DNA of 64,000 bases, from the NCBI GenBank assembly GCA_003249025.1, contig QBMH01000003.1, positions 1 to 64,000 on the forward strand, written 5' to 3'. A model generated the notes under the pieces. It was given only the letters and a program-made list of their open reading frames with translations. It searched no databases and was not told the DNA's origin. This document shows positions 62,871 through 64,000 of the stretch, in pieces; the stretch's first letter is position 1; the number at the start of each line of letters is the position of its first letter. The translations under genes were made by a program, and so were the position numbers. Origin of the DNA: Leptolyngbya sp. (lineage in GTDB: Bacteria > Cyanobacteriota > Cyanobacteriia > Leptolyngbyales > Leptolyngbyaceae).

Positions 62871-62982
62871 TCCGGACAGTTTTTGAGACAGAGGCTGAAA
62901 CCCCCATTCTGCCGTTGGCATTTGACCTCCCTGAGGAGGCTAAAACCCGCATTCTACCGTTAGCGATTTAAAATTGTCCGGA
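62871..62982. mobile_element. MITE-like element with internal direct repeats
   Basis: The ends TCCGGACAGTTTT (62871-62883) and AAAATTGTCCGGA (62970-62982) are inverted repeats matching at 12 of 13 positions. Inside are two direct repeats of about 33 bases (62891-62923 and 62936-62969) sharing GAGGCT-AAACCC-CATTCT-CCGTT. No transposase is encoded. It sits between the SLATT and TIR genes. Confidence 0.6.
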
Positions 62983-63098
62983 CTGGTGCTAAAAGATGCA
63001 TTAAAGAACTTCGCTGGAATGATTTAAAGTTTGTCGCTTAATTTATTTAGTTGGTGGTCTAAACCCCCGTCTATATCCCACTTTACTGCTTGATAATC

Positions 63099-64000
63099 AT
63101 GACAATCTCTGAAGATGTATCCGCTTCCCCTGATCACACAGATTTTGCATTAGACTCAACCGCCAACAGTGGGAGCCGGTTTCAAGATGCATTTATTTCC
63201 TATGGACGGGCAGATAGTAAGGCATTTGCAACCAAGCTATATGGTCGATTGGTTGAGCAGGGGTTCAGAATCTGGTTTGACCAAAATGATATTCCCTTAG
63301 GCGTTGACTTTCAAAATCAAATTGATGATGGCTTGGAAAAGTCGGATAATTTCATCTATATCATCGCGCCTCATTCAATCAATTCCATTTATTGTGGCAA
63401 AGAAATTGATTTAGCACTTCAACGAAATAAACGAATTATTCCACTATTACATATTGAGCAAATTACTCAGGAAATTTGGCAGCAGCGAAATCCTACTCGA
63501 AACTTAACTGATTGGGAAGAGTATCAGGCGAAAGGTTTACACTCCAGTTTTCCTAATATGCATCCAGCGATCGGTAAGATCAACTGGGTCTATTTTCGTG
63601 AGGGAATTGATGATTTTGAGAAATCATTTTCTGGACTGTTAGAAATCTTCGATCGCCATCGAAATTATGTTCATCAACATACCTACTTTCTTGCAAAAGC
63701 ATTAGAGTGGGAGCGAAATCAGAAGCAATCCCCCTACCTGCTGGTTAGTGAAGACCGCAAAGCTGCGGAAACCTGGTTGAAAACTCGGTTTACTCAGGAA
63801 CAGCCTCCCTGTTTTCCAACAGATTTGCATTGCCAATTCATCTGCGACAGCATCAAGAACGCCAATAACTTGATGACAGATGTGTTTCTGTCCTACTCCG
63901 AGCGGGAACGCCCTGTGATGGAGAAAGTGGCACTGACACTGATGAGAGAAGGGCTGACGGTCTGGACAAACAAAACTGATATTAAAACAGGCGTTGAGTT
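63099..64000 (+). CDS. Tandem TIR-domain protein (partial, runs off window)
   Basis: An open frame of 300 codons runs from ATG 63099 to the window end. A first TIR domain spans about residues 28-150: QDAFISYGRADSKAFATKLY, FRIWFDQNDIPLGVDFQNQI and SIYCGKEIDLAL, where Glu102 fits the catalytic Glu of NAD-cleaving TIR domains. A linker of about 100 residues follows, with ALEWERNQKQSPYLLVSEDR. A second TIR begins at about 260 (TDVFLSYSERERPVMEKVAL, then GLTVWTNKTDIKTGVE) and is cut by the end. Similar cyanobacterial proteins often continue into WD40 repeats; whether this one does cannot be seen. Likely a defence or stress NADase/adaptor. Confidence 0.88.
   Translation, partial: MTISEDVSASPDHTDFALDSTANSGSRFQDAFISYGRADSKAFATKLYGRLVEQGFRIWFDQNDIPLGVDFQNQIDDGLEKSDNFIYIIAPHSINSIYCGKEIDLALQRNKRIIPLLHIEQITQEIWQQRNPTRNLTDWEEYQAKGLHSSFPNMHPAIGKINWVYFREGIDDFEKSFSGLLEIFDRHRNYVHQHTYFLAKALEWERNQKQSPYLLVSEDRKAAETWLKTRFTQEQPPCFPTDLHCQFICDSIKNANNLMTDVFLSYSERERPVMEKVALTLMREGLTVWTNKTDIKTGVE

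Overview
The window comes from a cyanobacterial chromosome, most likely a filamentous or Leptolyngbya-like lineage. The octamer GCGATCGC and its partial forms recur throughout. Many genes are cyanobacterial hallmarks: a ClpR/ClpP pair, a fused ABC ATPase/solute-binding protein (CmpC type), a short RpoZ, DUF1818, DUF2854 and DUF2079 proteins, an Rre1/Ycf29-like regulator and a group 2 sigma factor. No rRNA, tRNA, CRISPR array or intact insertion sequence was seen.

Layout. 0-11 kb: a VWA protein, clpR-clpP, a J-domain protein, an anti-sigma-type ATPase, cobM with a GvpL/F-like gene, lgt, a sugar transferase, an SGNH-like protein and a secreted cell-wall amidase. 11.2-17.1 kb: a five-gene operon with a BMP-family lipoprotein, two permeases, a double ATPase and a cysteine amidohydrolase resembling biuret hydrolase. 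It sits behind an NtcA-like promoter, so it looks like a nitrogen-scavenging system. 17-22.5 kb: an HTH protein, ppk1, a sigma factor with a strong terminator, and small conserved genes. 22.6-29 kb: a membrane glycosyltransferase cluster (DUF2854, DUF2079, PIG-V-like). It is interrupted by an AT-rich FkbM methyltransferase gene flanked by broken DUF2079 pieces. 29.3-36 kb: gyrA and a 1,256-residue membrane protein with an alpha/beta-hydrolase core. 36-41.4 kb: an ABC operon of the NrtABCD/CmpABCD type. Its binding-protein motifs favour bicarbonate (cmpABCD). It is divergent from rpoZ across an intergenic region with a perfect GTA-N8-TAC site.

42-52 kb: small conserved proteins, a C39-type peptidase, a PEP-synthase-like protein with a degenerate nucleotide-binding domain, comF, an Rre1-like regulator, a PGRP amidase with three N-terminal repeats, and wecB. 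52-59 kb: a GT39-type protein, an isoprenylcysteine-methyltransferase-like protein, a class III adenylate cyclase, an ATPase/permease pair of the osmoprotectant type, and a HIT protein. 59.3-64 kb is accessory in character: a GH19-type muralytic enzyme, a 787-base gene-free stretch with a long inverted repeat, an ECF sigma factor, a DUF4231/SLATT membrane protein, a MITE-like repeat, and a tandem-TIR protein cut by the window end. The sigma, SLATT and TIR run is the best candidate for an undescribed defence or signalling module. The N-assimilation operon and the DUF2079 gene graveyard are the next most interesting items.
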